From positions 1,159-8,593 of the forward strand of contig DBNV01000100.1 of NCBI GenBank assembly GCA_002299865.1: DNA of 7,435 nucleotides, in the 5' to 3' direction. Both the position numbers and the translations under genes were made by a program. Positions 1 through 7,375 of this stretch are shown here, piece by piece (the stretch's first letter is position 1; every line of letters begins with the position of its first letter). This stretch comes from Desulfonatronaceae bacterium UBA663 (GTDB lineage Bacteria; Desulfobacterota; Desulfovibrionia; Desulfovibrionales; Desulfonatronaceae). The notes under the pieces are model-generated. The model saw only the letters and a program-made list of their open reading frames with translations. It had not been told where the DNA came from and searched no databases.

Positions 1-144
1 CCGACGATTGCGCATCGGTCACCCTTTGCCCGCACGAAACATCTGCGCTCCTGGACCATTATGATCATGCCGCCCGACGCTTTCTTCATCCTGGGCCTTC
101 TGACCTGGCGGGCCGGGACCAAGACCGACCAGAGCCGGCGATAA
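1..144 (+). CDS. C-terminal fragment of a probable RnfE/NqrD-like membrane subunit (partial, 5' end outside window)
   Basis: Frame 1 is open from the first base to a TAA at 142-144 and gives 47 residues. The stretch WTIMIMPPDAFFILGLLTW is hydrophobic with a PP-x-AFF core, followed by a basic, polar tail (RAGTKTDQSRR). This layout matches, from memory, the end of RnfE and NqrD, where a conserved (L/M)-x-PP/AP-x-AFF motif opens the last transmembrane helix and a short charged tail follows. Those proteins are inner-membrane subunits of the Rnf and Na+-NQR ion-pumping redox complexes. The stop overlaps the nuclease start by one base (TAATG), so the two are probably co-transcribed and translationally coupled. 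Only the tail is visible, so the family call is a pattern match. It could be another polytopic membrane protein, or the frame could be open by chance. The hydrophobic helix and the overlap argue for a real gene. Confidence 0.48.
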   Translation, partial: PTIAHRSPFARTKHLRSWTIMIMPPDAFFILGLLTWRAGTKTDQSRR

Positions 145-1406
145 TGTTTTCCTTCCTCCACGTCGCGGACATCCACCTGGACAGCCCATTGCGCGGGTTG
201 GCACGCTACGAAGGCGCGCCCGTGGAGGCAATCCGCGGGGCCACTCGGCAGGCTTTGGCGAACATGGTCGAATACGCCTTGGACAACGCCATTCCCCTGG
301 TGGTCCTGGCCGGGGACGTCTATGACGGAGACTGCCCGGACTTCCAGACCCTGCTCCATTTTGCCCATCAAATGTCCCGTCTGGGCGAACACGGCGGACA
401 AGTGGTCATGATTCGCGGCAACCACGACGCGGACAACGACATGACTTCAGCCTTGCGTCTACCGGACAACGTGACGGTGCTTCCCCCGGACAAGGCCGGC
501 ACCTGGCGCTGTGAGTCCCTGCCCGTGGCCGTGCACGGCAGGTCCTATCCCGCTTGCGACGTAACGGACAATCTGGTCCGGGACTATCCTGCTCCACTGC
601 CCGGGCTGTTCAACATCGGCCTGCTGCACACGGCCCTGTCCGGCAGACCCGGCCACGCCTCTTACGCTCCCTGCACCCTGACGGACCTGGCCGCTAAGGG
701 GTACGACTACTGGGCCCTGGGCCATGTCCACGAGTTCGAGTACGTATCCCAAGCGCCCCATGCGGTCTTCAGCGGCTGCCTGCAGGGCAGGCACGCCAGG
801 GAAACAGGCCCCAAGGGCTGCGTGCGCGTGGACGTGGGCGACGATGGCCTCATCCATGTGGAACAGGTGATCCTGGACGCCTTGCGCTGGGACATGATCA
901 ACGTGAGCGTTGCAAACGCCCGGTCCATGGACGACCTCTACGCTCTTGTCGATTCCGCTCTGAAAAGCGCTTTGTCCCCGCTTGAAGGCCGTCCGGCGGC
1001 CGTGCGCCTGCGGCTGCACGGCCAATGCCCGGCACACGCCAGGATTGCCCGCAATCCCGAAAGAGTCATCGCCCAGATCAGGTTGATGGCCACGGATCTT
1101 TCCCAGGCCAGGGTCTGGGTCGAAAAGGTGCTCTTGGAGACCACGCCTGACCTAAACCTTGCGGCCCTGTCCCAGGGGGACACCCCCCAAGCCGGCCTGG
1201 TGCGGGCCCTGGAAAACCTGGAAGACAACCCTGAAGAACTGACCAAGCTTGGTGTTGACCTGCGCGACCTGCAAGCCAAAATCAGCGTCAGTGCGGTCAA
1301 CCTGCCCGACTTCGACGACCCTGAGACCCGCGCGGCCCTGGCCCGTGATGTCCGGAACATGCTCCTGCCCATGCTGGCTGGCACGTCGCAAGGGCCCCTG
1401 GACTAA
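144..1406 (+). CDS. DNA repair exonuclease, SbcD/Mre11-like metallophosphoesterase (YhaO family)
   Basis: This 420-residue protein is a calcineurin-type metallophosphoesterase expected to act as the nuclease partner of the ATPase encoded next to it, trimming DNA ends in the cytoplasm. The metal-binding motifs are all present and in order: D9-x-H11 (ADIHLD), G57-D58 (LAGDVYD), G92-N93-H94-D95 (RGNHD), H162 (LLHT) and G193-H194-V195-H196 (GHVH). The nuclease core therefore looks intact. The catalytic domain spans about residues 1-245. The rest is a cap and C-terminal region with leucine-rich helices, as in YhaO and SbcD. Length is close to that of YhaO (about 400 residues). The ATG at 144 is chosen because MFSFLHVADIHLD is the normal N-terminus of the family. 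I see no strong Shine-Dalgarno, but the start overlaps the upstream stop, so translation is probably coupled. SbcD itself is the main alternative name; the YhaN-type partner favours YhaO. Confidence 0.93.
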   Translation: MFSFLHVADIHLDSPLRGLARYEGAPVEAIRGATRQALANMVEYALDNAIPLVVLAGDVYDGDCPDFQTLLHFAHQMSRLGEHGGQVVMIRGNHDADNDMTSALRLPDNVTVLPPDKAGTWRCESLPVAVHGRSYPACDVTDNLVRDYPAPLPGLFNIGLLHTALSGRPGHASYAPCTLTDLAAKGYDYWALGHVHEFEYVSQAPHAVFSGCLQGRHARETGPKGCVRVDVGDDGLIHVEQVILDALRWDMINVSVANARSMDDLYALVDSALKSALSPLEGRPAAVRLRLHGQCPAHARIARNPERVIAQIRLMATDLSQARVWVEKVLLETTPDLNLAALSQGDTPQAGLVRALENLEDNPEELTKLGVDLRDLQAKISVSAVNLPDFDDPETRAALARDVRNMLLPMLAGTSQGPLD

Positions 1407-1410
1407 GACC

Positions 1411-4400
1411 ATGCGCATTGAGACCTTTCGGCTGCCTGCCTTCGGTCTTTTCACGGGCATGGAGATTCGTTTCGCGAATCAGGGCCAAGGCCTGCACCTG
1501 ATCCACGGCCCCAATGAGGCCGGCAAGAGCACCATGCTGCGGGCCCTGAACAACCTCCTGTTCGGCTTTCCCCACCAGACACCGGATGCCCACCTCCATC
1601 CGGCCAAAGACCTGACTGTCGGCGCGACCCTGCGCCTGCCCGACGGCGGAAACCTGGACATTGTCCGCTACAAGCGCCGCAAGAACGACCTGTTGGACGG
1701 GACCGGGCAGGTCTTGGCCCAGTCCGAGATCGCCGCTTTGATGGGCGGGGTCTCCCAGGATCTGTTCAAACGGATCTTCAGCATTGACCAGGACGGCTTG
1801 CGCCAGGGCGCCGAGGGCCTGCTCCAGGCCGAGGGCGACCTGGGTCAGGCCCTGTTCGCGGCGGCCTCAGGCATCGCCGACCTGCGCGGCATATTCAACG
1901 CTCTGGAAAACCGGCAGGACGGCCTTTTCAGGCCGCGGGCCAGCACGTCCAGCATCCACCAGAGTGTTTCCGAGCTGACGGCGCTTGCCAAACGCGTTCG
2001 CGAACAATCCCTCAAGCCCACGCAGTGGAAAAAGAAGCAACAAGAACTGACCGCCCTGCTCGAACAGCAGGAAATCTTGCTGGATGCGATCTTTGCCCTG
2101 GACACAAACATGGCGCGCCGGCAGCGCTACCGGGATGCACTCAAGCATATCGACCTGCGCGAGGAGATCTCCCGCAGGCTTGCCGAGGCCGAAGGAGTCA
2201 GGCTGCTGGCGGACGATTTCACTGAACGTCGCTCCATGACCCAACAGGCCCTGGTCAATGCCGTTCAGGAGGAGAATCGCTTGGCGTTTCGCATGGAGCA
2301 GGTCCAAGCCCAGTTGGCCATGTTGACCATCAACACCGGCCTTTTGGAGGCTGGCGAGGATGTACAGCGCCTGTATGCGGAGGCTGCGGCCCACCGCAAG
2401 GCCGTCAAGGATGTTCGAAGCCTGGAAAACAGGCATACCGCTCTGCGCGCGTCCATTGCAGACAAGCTTGCATCCCTGGGCCGCGACGAAGATCCGGAAC
2501 AAAGCCGGAATACAGTCCCGAATGCCGGCCCAAATACTGGCCCAAATACTGATCGGATGACACGGCAGTCCAGGGTACATCTGGAAAAACTGGCCCGGGA
2601 ATCCGGGGCGCTGAACGCGGATCTGGTTTCAGCCACCCAAGCCCGAGATGAAGCCCAGGCCGCCCAGGCCGAACTCCTGGAGCAACTCAAGGCCATGCCG
2701 GATCTGCCAAAGACCTCTCCACTGGAGGCAGCCCTGGCCAAGACCGCAGACATGGGCAACCCAATTCAGCGCAGCCGGGAGGCCGCCGCAGAGATCGAAA
2801 AACTTAAGCTTAGCGTCTTGCGCGACATAAAAACCATGGGCCTCTGGCAGGGCGATCCTGTTGCCCTGGCGGATCTTGCCCTGCCCCTGCCGGAAACCCT
2901 GGATCGATTCGAGGCGGACATGCATAGTGCGCAGGTTCGCTTAAGCGACGCTGAAAAGGAAATGCACCGCTTGAAAACCGCATTGCGCGAGAAGAAATCT
3001 ATTTTGTCGCGCCTGGAAGCGTTCGGAGAACTGCCGGATCCTTCGGTCTTAGACAAGGCCAGGAGCCTTCGCGATACGGGCTGGGGTTTGATCAAGAACG
3101 CCTGGCTGTTGTCCAAACCAGACGCCGCACAGGAAGCACGGTTCACCGCGCAATTCAGCGGTACCGATTCTCTGCCCGAGGCCTTTGAAAAATCCCTGCG
3201 CCAGGCCGACGCCTTGGCCGACACCATGTTCACCAACGCTTCCGGCGTGGCCCAGGCCGCCGGCTTGCGCCGGGAAATCATCTCCCTGCAACAGGATGCG
3301 CAAAATGCCGCAGACCAGGTTGAGCATGAAACCCTGGCCTTGGAAAAACTGCACACCCTCTGGGCTGAACAATGGCGGCCTGCGCACATCTCACCCCTGT
3401 CTCCCAGGGAAATGCAGGCCTGGCTGAACAAGGCCCTGGATGTCCGCCAGCGTTTGGCCGACCTGCACGAGCGGGAAACCGCACTCCAACGCCTGGTCTC
3501 GGACATGCAAACCGTGGCTGCGCAACTGGGCCAGGCCCTTGCAAGTGCGGGCCGTCCACTTGCGGAACCTGTTGAATATGCATCCGTGCCGGCTTTGGCC
3601 GGCAAGGTTCTGACTGAACTCCAGCAGCAGGCTGCGGAGCAACAAGACCTGCACCGCCGCATTCAGGACGTGACAAGGGTCAGGGACCGGGCCGTGGCCC
3701 GCCGCAACCGGGCTGTTACGGCTTTGGAGACCTGGAACGAGCAATGGGCCAAGGCCCTGCAATCCATTAAACTGCCCGCTGAGACCACACCGGAAGCAGC
3801 CGCCGCCGTAGCCCTGACCCTGGAAGAAATCGACCAAGCCAAGCGGGAAGTGGACGGCCTGGAACAGCGCATCGCGGAGATGGACGAAGAATACCGGGAG
3901 TTCGCCAGGCAGGTCTTGAGCCTCAAAAATCTCTCACCCTCTGACGTTCCGGATCGGTCTGAGGACATCATCGGCCGCCTCCACGCCCAGTGGCAGACGG
4001 AAAAAGAGAAAAAAACCCAGATCGAGGCCTTGGCCGAAGAACAGCGCCAGATCGAGCAACAGTTGCATAAAGTGCGCAAGACCTTCCAGGCATGTGAGCA
4101 AACCCTTGCCGGGCTGCGCGCCGAGGCGCTGTGCGCCGAGGCCGCCTGCTCCAATGTTGAAGAACTGCCCGCATTGGAAGCCAGGGCACGGGCAAAGGTC
4201 CAAACCCTGAACGACCGCAACAGGGTCGAGGAACGGCTTCTGGAACTAGCCGGAGGAGAGGACCTGGAAGCCTTTATCGCCGCAGCCCGCGAGTATCAGC
4301 CGGATGAACTGAGCGCGGAACTGGAGCGGATGCGTGTCGAAAAACAGAGCTTAAATGAGCGGCGGGACGGGTGCACCGTGGAAATCGGCCGGATTCGCAG

Positions 4401-4992
4401 CGAACTGACCGGCCTGGACGGTTCGTCCCTGGCTGCGGAAACCACGCAACAGATCAGTGAAGTCAATGCCCGGCTGGCCGAAGAGGTCCGGCAATTTGTC
4501 CTTTTGCGCTTGGCCTCACAGGTGCTGTCCAGGGAAATCGAACGCTACCGGGAAGCCAATCAGGGGCCGGTCCTGGCAGCGGCCAGCCGTTATTTCGCGG
4601 CCATGACTCTAGGCTCTTTTTCCGGCCTCCTGGCCGATTATGACGACAAGGGCGACCCGGTGATCAAGGCCGTGCGCGACGCAGACCGGCGCCTGGAAAT
4701 TTCCCAGCTCAGCGAAGGAACGCGGGACCAGCTTTTTTTGGCCCTGCGTTTGGGGGGGCTGTGGCGCTATGTGCAGGTCAACCCGCCCCTGCCGCTGATC
4801 GTGGACGATATCCTGGTCAACTTCGACGATCAGCGCAGCGCGGCCACCTTTCGTGTCTTAGCTGAAATCGCCTCATCCACTCAGGTCTTGTTCTTCACCC
4901 ACCATTCCCATCTGGTGGACATCGCCCGGGAGGCTCTGCCTCAAGAGGCTCTGCCCGGAGGGGTCAAGGTGATCAGGCTGGAGGAAAATTGA
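1411..4992 (+). CDS. YhaN-type AAA/SMC-like ATPase, Rad50/SbcC-related
   Basis: This 1193-residue protein is a split-ABC ATPase with a long coiled-coil arm, expected to use ATP to control the nuclease encoded just upstream. The N-terminal half-domain carries Walker A GPNEAGKST (33-41) and a Q-loop-like FSIDQDGL (Q127). The C-terminal half-domain carries the signature LSEGTRDQ (from 1100), Walker B LPLIVDDI with D1132-D1133, a D-loop NFDD (1137-1140) and an H-loop-like FFTHH (1161-1165). Between them, about 180-1045, is heptad-like sequence rich in E, Q, R, L and A. Near the middle (about 541-600) lies a non-coiled block with RSLRDTGWGLIKNAWL, which recalls YhaN proteins. I found no CXXC zinc hook, unlike SbcC/Rad50. 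It is longer than Bacillus YhaN (about 960 residues, from memory). The frame is open from 1249, but MRIETFRLPAFG at 1411 is the family N-terminus and lies 4 nt after the nuclease stop; the extra 54 residues would be out-of-frame nuclease sequence. No strong Shine-Dalgarno is seen, so coupling is likely. Confidence 0.93.
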   Translation: MRIETFRLPAFGLFTGMEIRFANQGQGLHLIHGPNEAGKSTMLRALNNLLFGFPHQTPDAHLHPAKDLTVGATLRLPDGGNLDIVRYKRRKNDLLDGTGQVLAQSEIAALMGGVSQDLFKRIFSIDQDGLRQGAEGLLQAEGDLGQALFAAASGIADLRGIFNALENRQDGLFRPRASTSSIHQSVSELTALAKRVREQSLKPTQWKKKQQELTALLEQQEILLDAIFALDTNMARRQRYRDALKHIDLREEISRRLAEAEGVRLLADDFTERRSMTQQALVNAVQEENRLAFRMEQVQAQLAMLTINTGLLEAGEDVQRLYAEAAAHRKAVKDVRSLENRHTALRASIADKLASLGRDEDPEQSRNTVPNAGPNTGPNTDRMTRQSRVHLEKLARESGALNADLVSATQARDEAQAAQAELLEQLKAMPDLPKTSPLEAALAKTADMGNPIQRSREAAAEIEKLKLSVLRDIKTMGLWQGDPVALADLALPLPETLDRFEADMHSAQVRLSDAEKEMHRLKTALREKKSILSRLEAFGELPDPSVLDKARSLRDTGWGLIKNAWLLSKPDAAQEARFTAQFSGTDSLPEAFEKSLRQADALADTMFTNASGVAQAAGLRREIISLQQDAQNAADQVEHETLALEKLHTLWAEQWRPAHISPLSPREMQAWLNKALDVRQRLADLHERETALQRLVSDMQTVAAQLGQALASAGRPLAEPVEYASVPALAGKVLTELQQQAAEQQDLHRRIQDVTRVRDRAVARRNRAVTALETWNEQWAKALQSIKLPAETTPEAAAAVALTLEEIDQAKREVDGLEQRIAEMDEEYREFARQVLSLKNLSPSDVPDRSEDIIGRLHAQWQTEKEKKTQIEALAEEQRQIEQQLHKVRKTFQACEQTLAGLRAEALCAEAACSNVEELPALEARARAKVQTLNDRNRVEERLLELAGGEDLEAFIAAAREYQPDELSAELERMRVEKQSLNERRDGCTVEIGRIRSELTGLDGSSLAAETTQQISEVNARLAEEVRQFVLLRLASQVLSREIERYREANQGPVLAAASRYFAAMTLGSFSGLLADYDDKGDPVIKAVRDADRRLEISQLSEGTRDQLFLALRLGGLWRYVQVNPPLPLIVDDILVNFDDQRSAATFRVLAEIASSTQVLFFTHHSHLVDIAREALPQEALPGGVKVIRLEEN
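2506..2553 (+). repeat. In-frame 12-bp tandem repeat coding for PNTG-like units
   Basis: Two exact copies of GGCCCAAATACT lie at 2527-2538 and 2539-2550. Flanking codons extend them into four related 4-codon units, RNTV, PNAG, PNTG and PNTD (residues 366-381 of the ATPase). The unit is 12 bp, so copy changes keep the reading frame. The Pro/Asn/Gly content would interrupt the coiled coil and act as a flexible linker. Confidence 0.8.
4930..4959 (+). repeat. 15-bp in-frame direct duplication near the ATPase C-terminus
   Basis: GAGGCTCTGCC occurs at 4930-4940 and again at 4945-4955, a 15-bp period. It encodes EALPQ followed by EALPG just before the end of the ATPase. It looks like a small slippage duplication that kept the frame, in the tail beyond the H-loop where length changes are probably tolerated. 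Confidence 0.6.
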
Positions 4993-5034
4993 GCCGCTTA
5001 AGAGGATGAAAAATTTAGTTCGGCACTCTTTTTT
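4993..5034 (+). terminator. Possible weak intrinsic terminator after the nuclease/ATPase unit
   Basis: Directly after the ATPase stop, GCCG (4993-4996) can pair with CGGC (5021-5024), or AAGAG (5000-5004) with CTCTT (5026-5030). Both lead into a run of six T residues at 5029-5034. The stems are short and the loops long, so this is a weak candidate. Its place between two convergent genes is what favours a termination role. Confidence 0.33.
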
Positions 5035-5045
5035 CCCCCCTCTTA
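4999..5045. repeat. 7-bp inverted repeat spanning the convergent gene junction
   Basis: TAAGAGG (4999-5005) and CCTCTTA (5039-5045) are perfect inverted copies with 33 nt between them. The right arm includes the rel stop codon (TAA on the - strand, 5045-5043). On a rel transcript this would place the stop codon in the base of a long-loop hairpin. It could aid termination or 3'-end stability of rel mRNA, but the long loop makes this uncertain. Confidence 0.35.
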
Positions 5046-7199
5046 CCTCTCCGTCACCCGCAGCACCTCCACCACGGGGTCCAATTTGCTGATCTTTTCG
5101 ATGGCCCCGTAGAGATGCGCGGAATCCCTAACTTCTACCTGAAAAATGATTTCCGTTTTCCCGTCCGGACGCGAATGGATCGTTCCGGAATCAATGTTCA
5201 TCTGTTCGCGGGCCATCAACAAACTGATCTCCCCCAGCACGCCCGGCACGTTCTGACAAATGATGCGGACCTTGGCCGGGAAGGACTTCTGCGGGTCGCC
5301 CTCCCAGAACACGTCCATCATGCGCTCCGGCTCCAGGTGAGTTACGTTGGGACAGTCCACAGTATGCACGATGGCACCCCGGCCCCGACTGATAAAGCCG
5401 ACGATGGGGTCTCCGGGCAAGGGGTTGCAGCATTTGGCGAATTGCACCAGGATGTCGTCCACGCCCTTGATGCTGATGCCCCTGGTCGGCCGCGACTTGG
5501 CCTCTTCAGCCGCCTTGTATTCCGAGGTCTCGGCCTTGGCCTCGGTCAGGGCATGCCCCTCCGGAAGCAGTCGGTGCAACACCTGGCGCGGCGTGATCCG
5601 CGCGTACCCCACGGCTGTGAGCAGGTCCTCCCTGGTTTTGAAGGACAGGTCTTTCACCACCTTGTCGAACCGTCCGTCCTTCATGACCTTGGCCACGTTC
5701 ACGCCCAGCTTGCGGCCTTCCTTCTCCAGGATCTCCCGAGCGAAGGAGATGCTGCGTTCCCGCTCTTCGGTGCGGATCCAATGCTTGATCCTGGCCTTGG
5801 CCTTGGCCGTTTTGACGAATTTCAACCAGTCCTTGCTGGGATGCCGGCCGGGGTCCGTGAGGATCTCCACGGTATCGCCATTGCGCAGCTCAGATGACAA
5901 AGGCGCCAGTCGTCCGTTGATCCGGGCTCCGGAACAACGGTTGCCCACTTCCGTGTGGATCAGATAGGCGAAGTCCACGGGCGTAGCCCCCTCGGGCAGT
6001 TCTTTTACGTCGCCCTTGGGCGTAAACACGTAGACTTCGTCCTGGAACAGATCGATACGCAGGGAGGCCATGAATTCCCGAGGGTTTTCCAGCTCGTGCT
6101 GCCAGTCCATGATCTGGCGCAGCCAGGAAAAACGGTCCGCATCCTTTTCCCAGTCCTTGCCCTTCGTCCCCTCCTTGTAGTGCCAATGCGCCGCCACTCC
6201 GTGCTCGGCCAAACGGTGCATGTCCTCGGTGCGGATCTGGATCTCGATGCGTTCGCCGCCTGGCCCGAACACCGTGGTGTGCAGACTCTGATACATGTTC
6301 TTCTTGGGCATGGAGATATAGTCTTTGAATCGCCCTGGAATCGGCTTCCAGAGCGAGTGCACCAAGCCCAGCACGGCGTAGCAGTCCTTGATCGACGTGA
6401 CGAGGGTGCGAAAGGCGGTGAGGTCGTAGACCTCGTCCAGATTCAAACCTTGCTGAAGCATTTTGTGATAAATACTGTAAATGTGCTTGATCCGGCCCGT
6501 GACCCGGCCTTGGATGCCGTTTTTTTTCAGCAGGTCCTCGATCATGGCGATGACCTTGCCGATATATTCTTGGCCCACGCTTTGATGCTGCTGGACGCCG
6601 CTGGCGATTTGCTGGTATATGTCCGGCTTGAGATAACGCAGGCTCAAATCCTCAAGCTGGACCTTGATCCGGTAAAGCCCCAGCCTGTTGGCCAAAGGAG
6701 CGTAGATATCCAGGGTTTCCTTGGCGATGAGCCGCTGCTTGATGCTCTTCTGGAAATCCAGGGTGCGCATGTTGTGCAGTCTGTCCGCCAGCTTGACCAT
6801 CAGCACTCGAATGTCGTCGGCCATGGCCAGGATCATTTTGCGGATGTTCTCCGCCTGGGCCTCTTCCTTGGAGTTGAAGTTCATCTTGCTGATTTTCGTG
6901 GTCCCGGCGACGATCTTGGCCACGTCGGCTCCAAACTCCTCGGCGATTTCCTTGATCGTGACCTTGGTGTCCTCCACCGTGTCGTGGAGCAGGCCGGCGG
7001 CCACCGAGGCTTTGTCCAGCTTCATTTCCGCGATGATGTTGGCTACTTCCAGGGGGTGGAACAGATAGGGCTCTCCGGAGAGGCGGATCTGACCGGCATG
7101 AGCCGCCGCAGAAAAAACGTAGGCCTTTTGGATCACGCCCATGTCTTCCTCGGACATATAGCCGGACAATTTATCCAGAATTTCATGAATGCGAATCAT
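5043..7199 (-). CDS. rel: Bifunctional (p)ppGpp synthetase/hydrolase, long RelA/SpoT homologue
   Basis: This 718-residue protein makes and degrades the alarmone (p)ppGpp, the stringent-response signal. The N-terminal HD hydrolase (about 25-175) keeps H34-era AHAGQ, H48, H72-D73, E76-D77 and D139 (KLADRLHNMRT), so hydrolysis should be active. The synthetase (about 230-345) has YDLTAFR (D259), the RFKD charge motif (290-293), YQSLHTTV (303-310) and EIQIRT (E319, Q321). RxKD, not ExDD, is the form reported for bifunctional enzymes. A TGS domain (about 386-448), a helical region, a Cys-containing CC...C zinc-finger-like segment (C590, C591, C616) and a C-terminal ACT domain (about 643-716) follow, as in full-length ribosome-responsive Rel/SpoT. 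Length fits the family. The ATG at 7199 gives the usual MIRI start; only a weak GGA lies about 10 nt upstream. The gene converges on the ATPase gene, with no shared operon. It may be annotated relA or spoT; Rel is the neutral name. Confidence 0.96.
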   Translation of the reverse strand: MIRIHEILDKLSGYMSEEDMGVIQKAYVFSAAAHAGQIRLSGEPYLFHPLEVANIIAEMKLDKASVAAGLLHDTVEDTKVTIKEIAEEFGADVAKIVAGTTKISKMNFNSKEEAQAENIRKMILAMADDIRVLMVKLADRLHNMRTLDFQKSIKQRLIAKETLDIYAPLANRLGLYRIKVQLEDLSLRYLKPDIYQQIASGVQQHQSVGQEYIGKVIAMIEDLLKKNGIQGRVTGRIKHIYSIYHKMLQQGLNLDEVYDLTAFRTLVTSIKDCYAVLGLVHSLWKPIPGRFKDYISMPKKNMYQSLHTTVFGPGGERIEIQIRTEDMHRLAEHGVAAHWHYKEGTKGKDWEKDADRFSWLRQIMDWQHELENPREFMASLRIDLFQDEVYVFTPKGDVKELPEGATPVDFAYLIHTEVGNRCSGARINGRLAPLSSELRNGDTVEILTDPGRHPSKDWLKFVKTAKAKARIKHWIRTEERERSISFAREILEKEGRKLGVNVAKVMKDGRFDKVVKDLSFKTREDLLTAVGYARITPRQVLHRLLPEGHALTEAKAETSEYKAAEEAKSRPTRGISIKGVDDILVQFAKCCNPLPGDPIVGFISRGRGAIVHTVDCPNVTHLEPERMMDVFWEGDPQKSFPAKVRIICQNVPGVLGEISLLMAREQMNIDSGTIHSRPDGKTEIIFQVEVRDSAHLYGAIEKISKLDPVVEVLRVTER

Positions 7200-7219
7200 G
7201 GTTGCGTCCGGAGAAAAAA

Positions 7220-7243
7220 ATCATACTGATCCATGCGTGACAA
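7220..7243 (-). promoter_or_regulatory. Possible rel promoter elements (poor spacing)
   Basis: Reading the - strand, TTGTCA (7243-7238) resembles a -35 box and TATGAT (7225-7220) a -10 box, but they are only 12 nt apart, which is too short for a standard sigma-70 promoter. TATGAT alone may serve as a -10 with another -35. If used, the rel leader would be only about 15 nt, since a T7 run and a weak GGA follow before the ATG. The 7200-7375 gap is richer in A+T than the genes, so a promoter somewhere in it is likely; this exact placement is a guess. Confidence 0.22.
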
Positions 7244-7345
7244 CGTGTTGAGGCACGGGAAGAGAGCAAAAGATGGAATCATGAAAAAAATCGTCCCTCT
7301 TGCGACCTTGCGGAGATTTGATTAAATAGATCCATTCTGGATAAT

Positions 7346-7367
7346 AAACCGACCGGAAAGCCGGTTT
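7346..7367 (-). terminator. Hairpin, candidate terminator of the gene beyond the right edge
   Basis: AAACCG (7346-7351) and CGGTTT (7362-7367) are inverted copies. An alternative stem pairs ACCGG (7352-7356) with CCGGT (7361-7365) around a 4-nt loop. On the - strand the hairpin begins 8 nt after the TGA at 7378-7376 and is followed by a T-rich GGTTTATTAT stretch. On the + strand it is followed by only four T residues. It could act on either strand, but position favours the - strand. Confidence 0.4.
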
Positions 7368-7375
7368 TCCAGAGG

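Noticed and set aside
1249..1410. Upstream extension of the ATPase to an ATG at 1249
   Set aside because: The extra 54 residues would be out-of-frame translation of the nuclease C-terminus with odd Cys/Trp/Pro-rich content, and the family N-terminus begins at 1411.
1867..3837. Several - strand frames of 130-300 codons opposite the ATPase gene
   Set aside because: They overlap a gene with intact N- and C-terminal ABC motifs and overlap one another. They are by-products of its codon bias.
144..4992. Reading the nuclease/ATPase pair as a new anti-phage defence system
   Set aside because: Both proteins fit the known YhaO/YhaN repair families, and there are no defence genes, integrase or mobile-element signs around them, so nothing here supports a defence role.
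5115..5967. Two overlapping + strand frames (260 and 206 codons) opposite the rel 3' half
   Set aside because: Both mirror the rel coding strand, overlap each other in different frames, and show no domain or convincing start.
5955..7229. 424-codon open frame on the + strand opposite rel
   Set aside because: It lies antisense to a complete, motif-rich Rel gene. Its length follows from the GC-biased codons of rel, and its translation has no recognisable domain.
7237..7256. Operator-like dyad GTG-A-CAAC-GT-GTTG-AGG-CAC upstream of rel
   Set aside because: The arms are short and unevenly spaced. Such a dyad is expected by chance and matches no operator I recognise.
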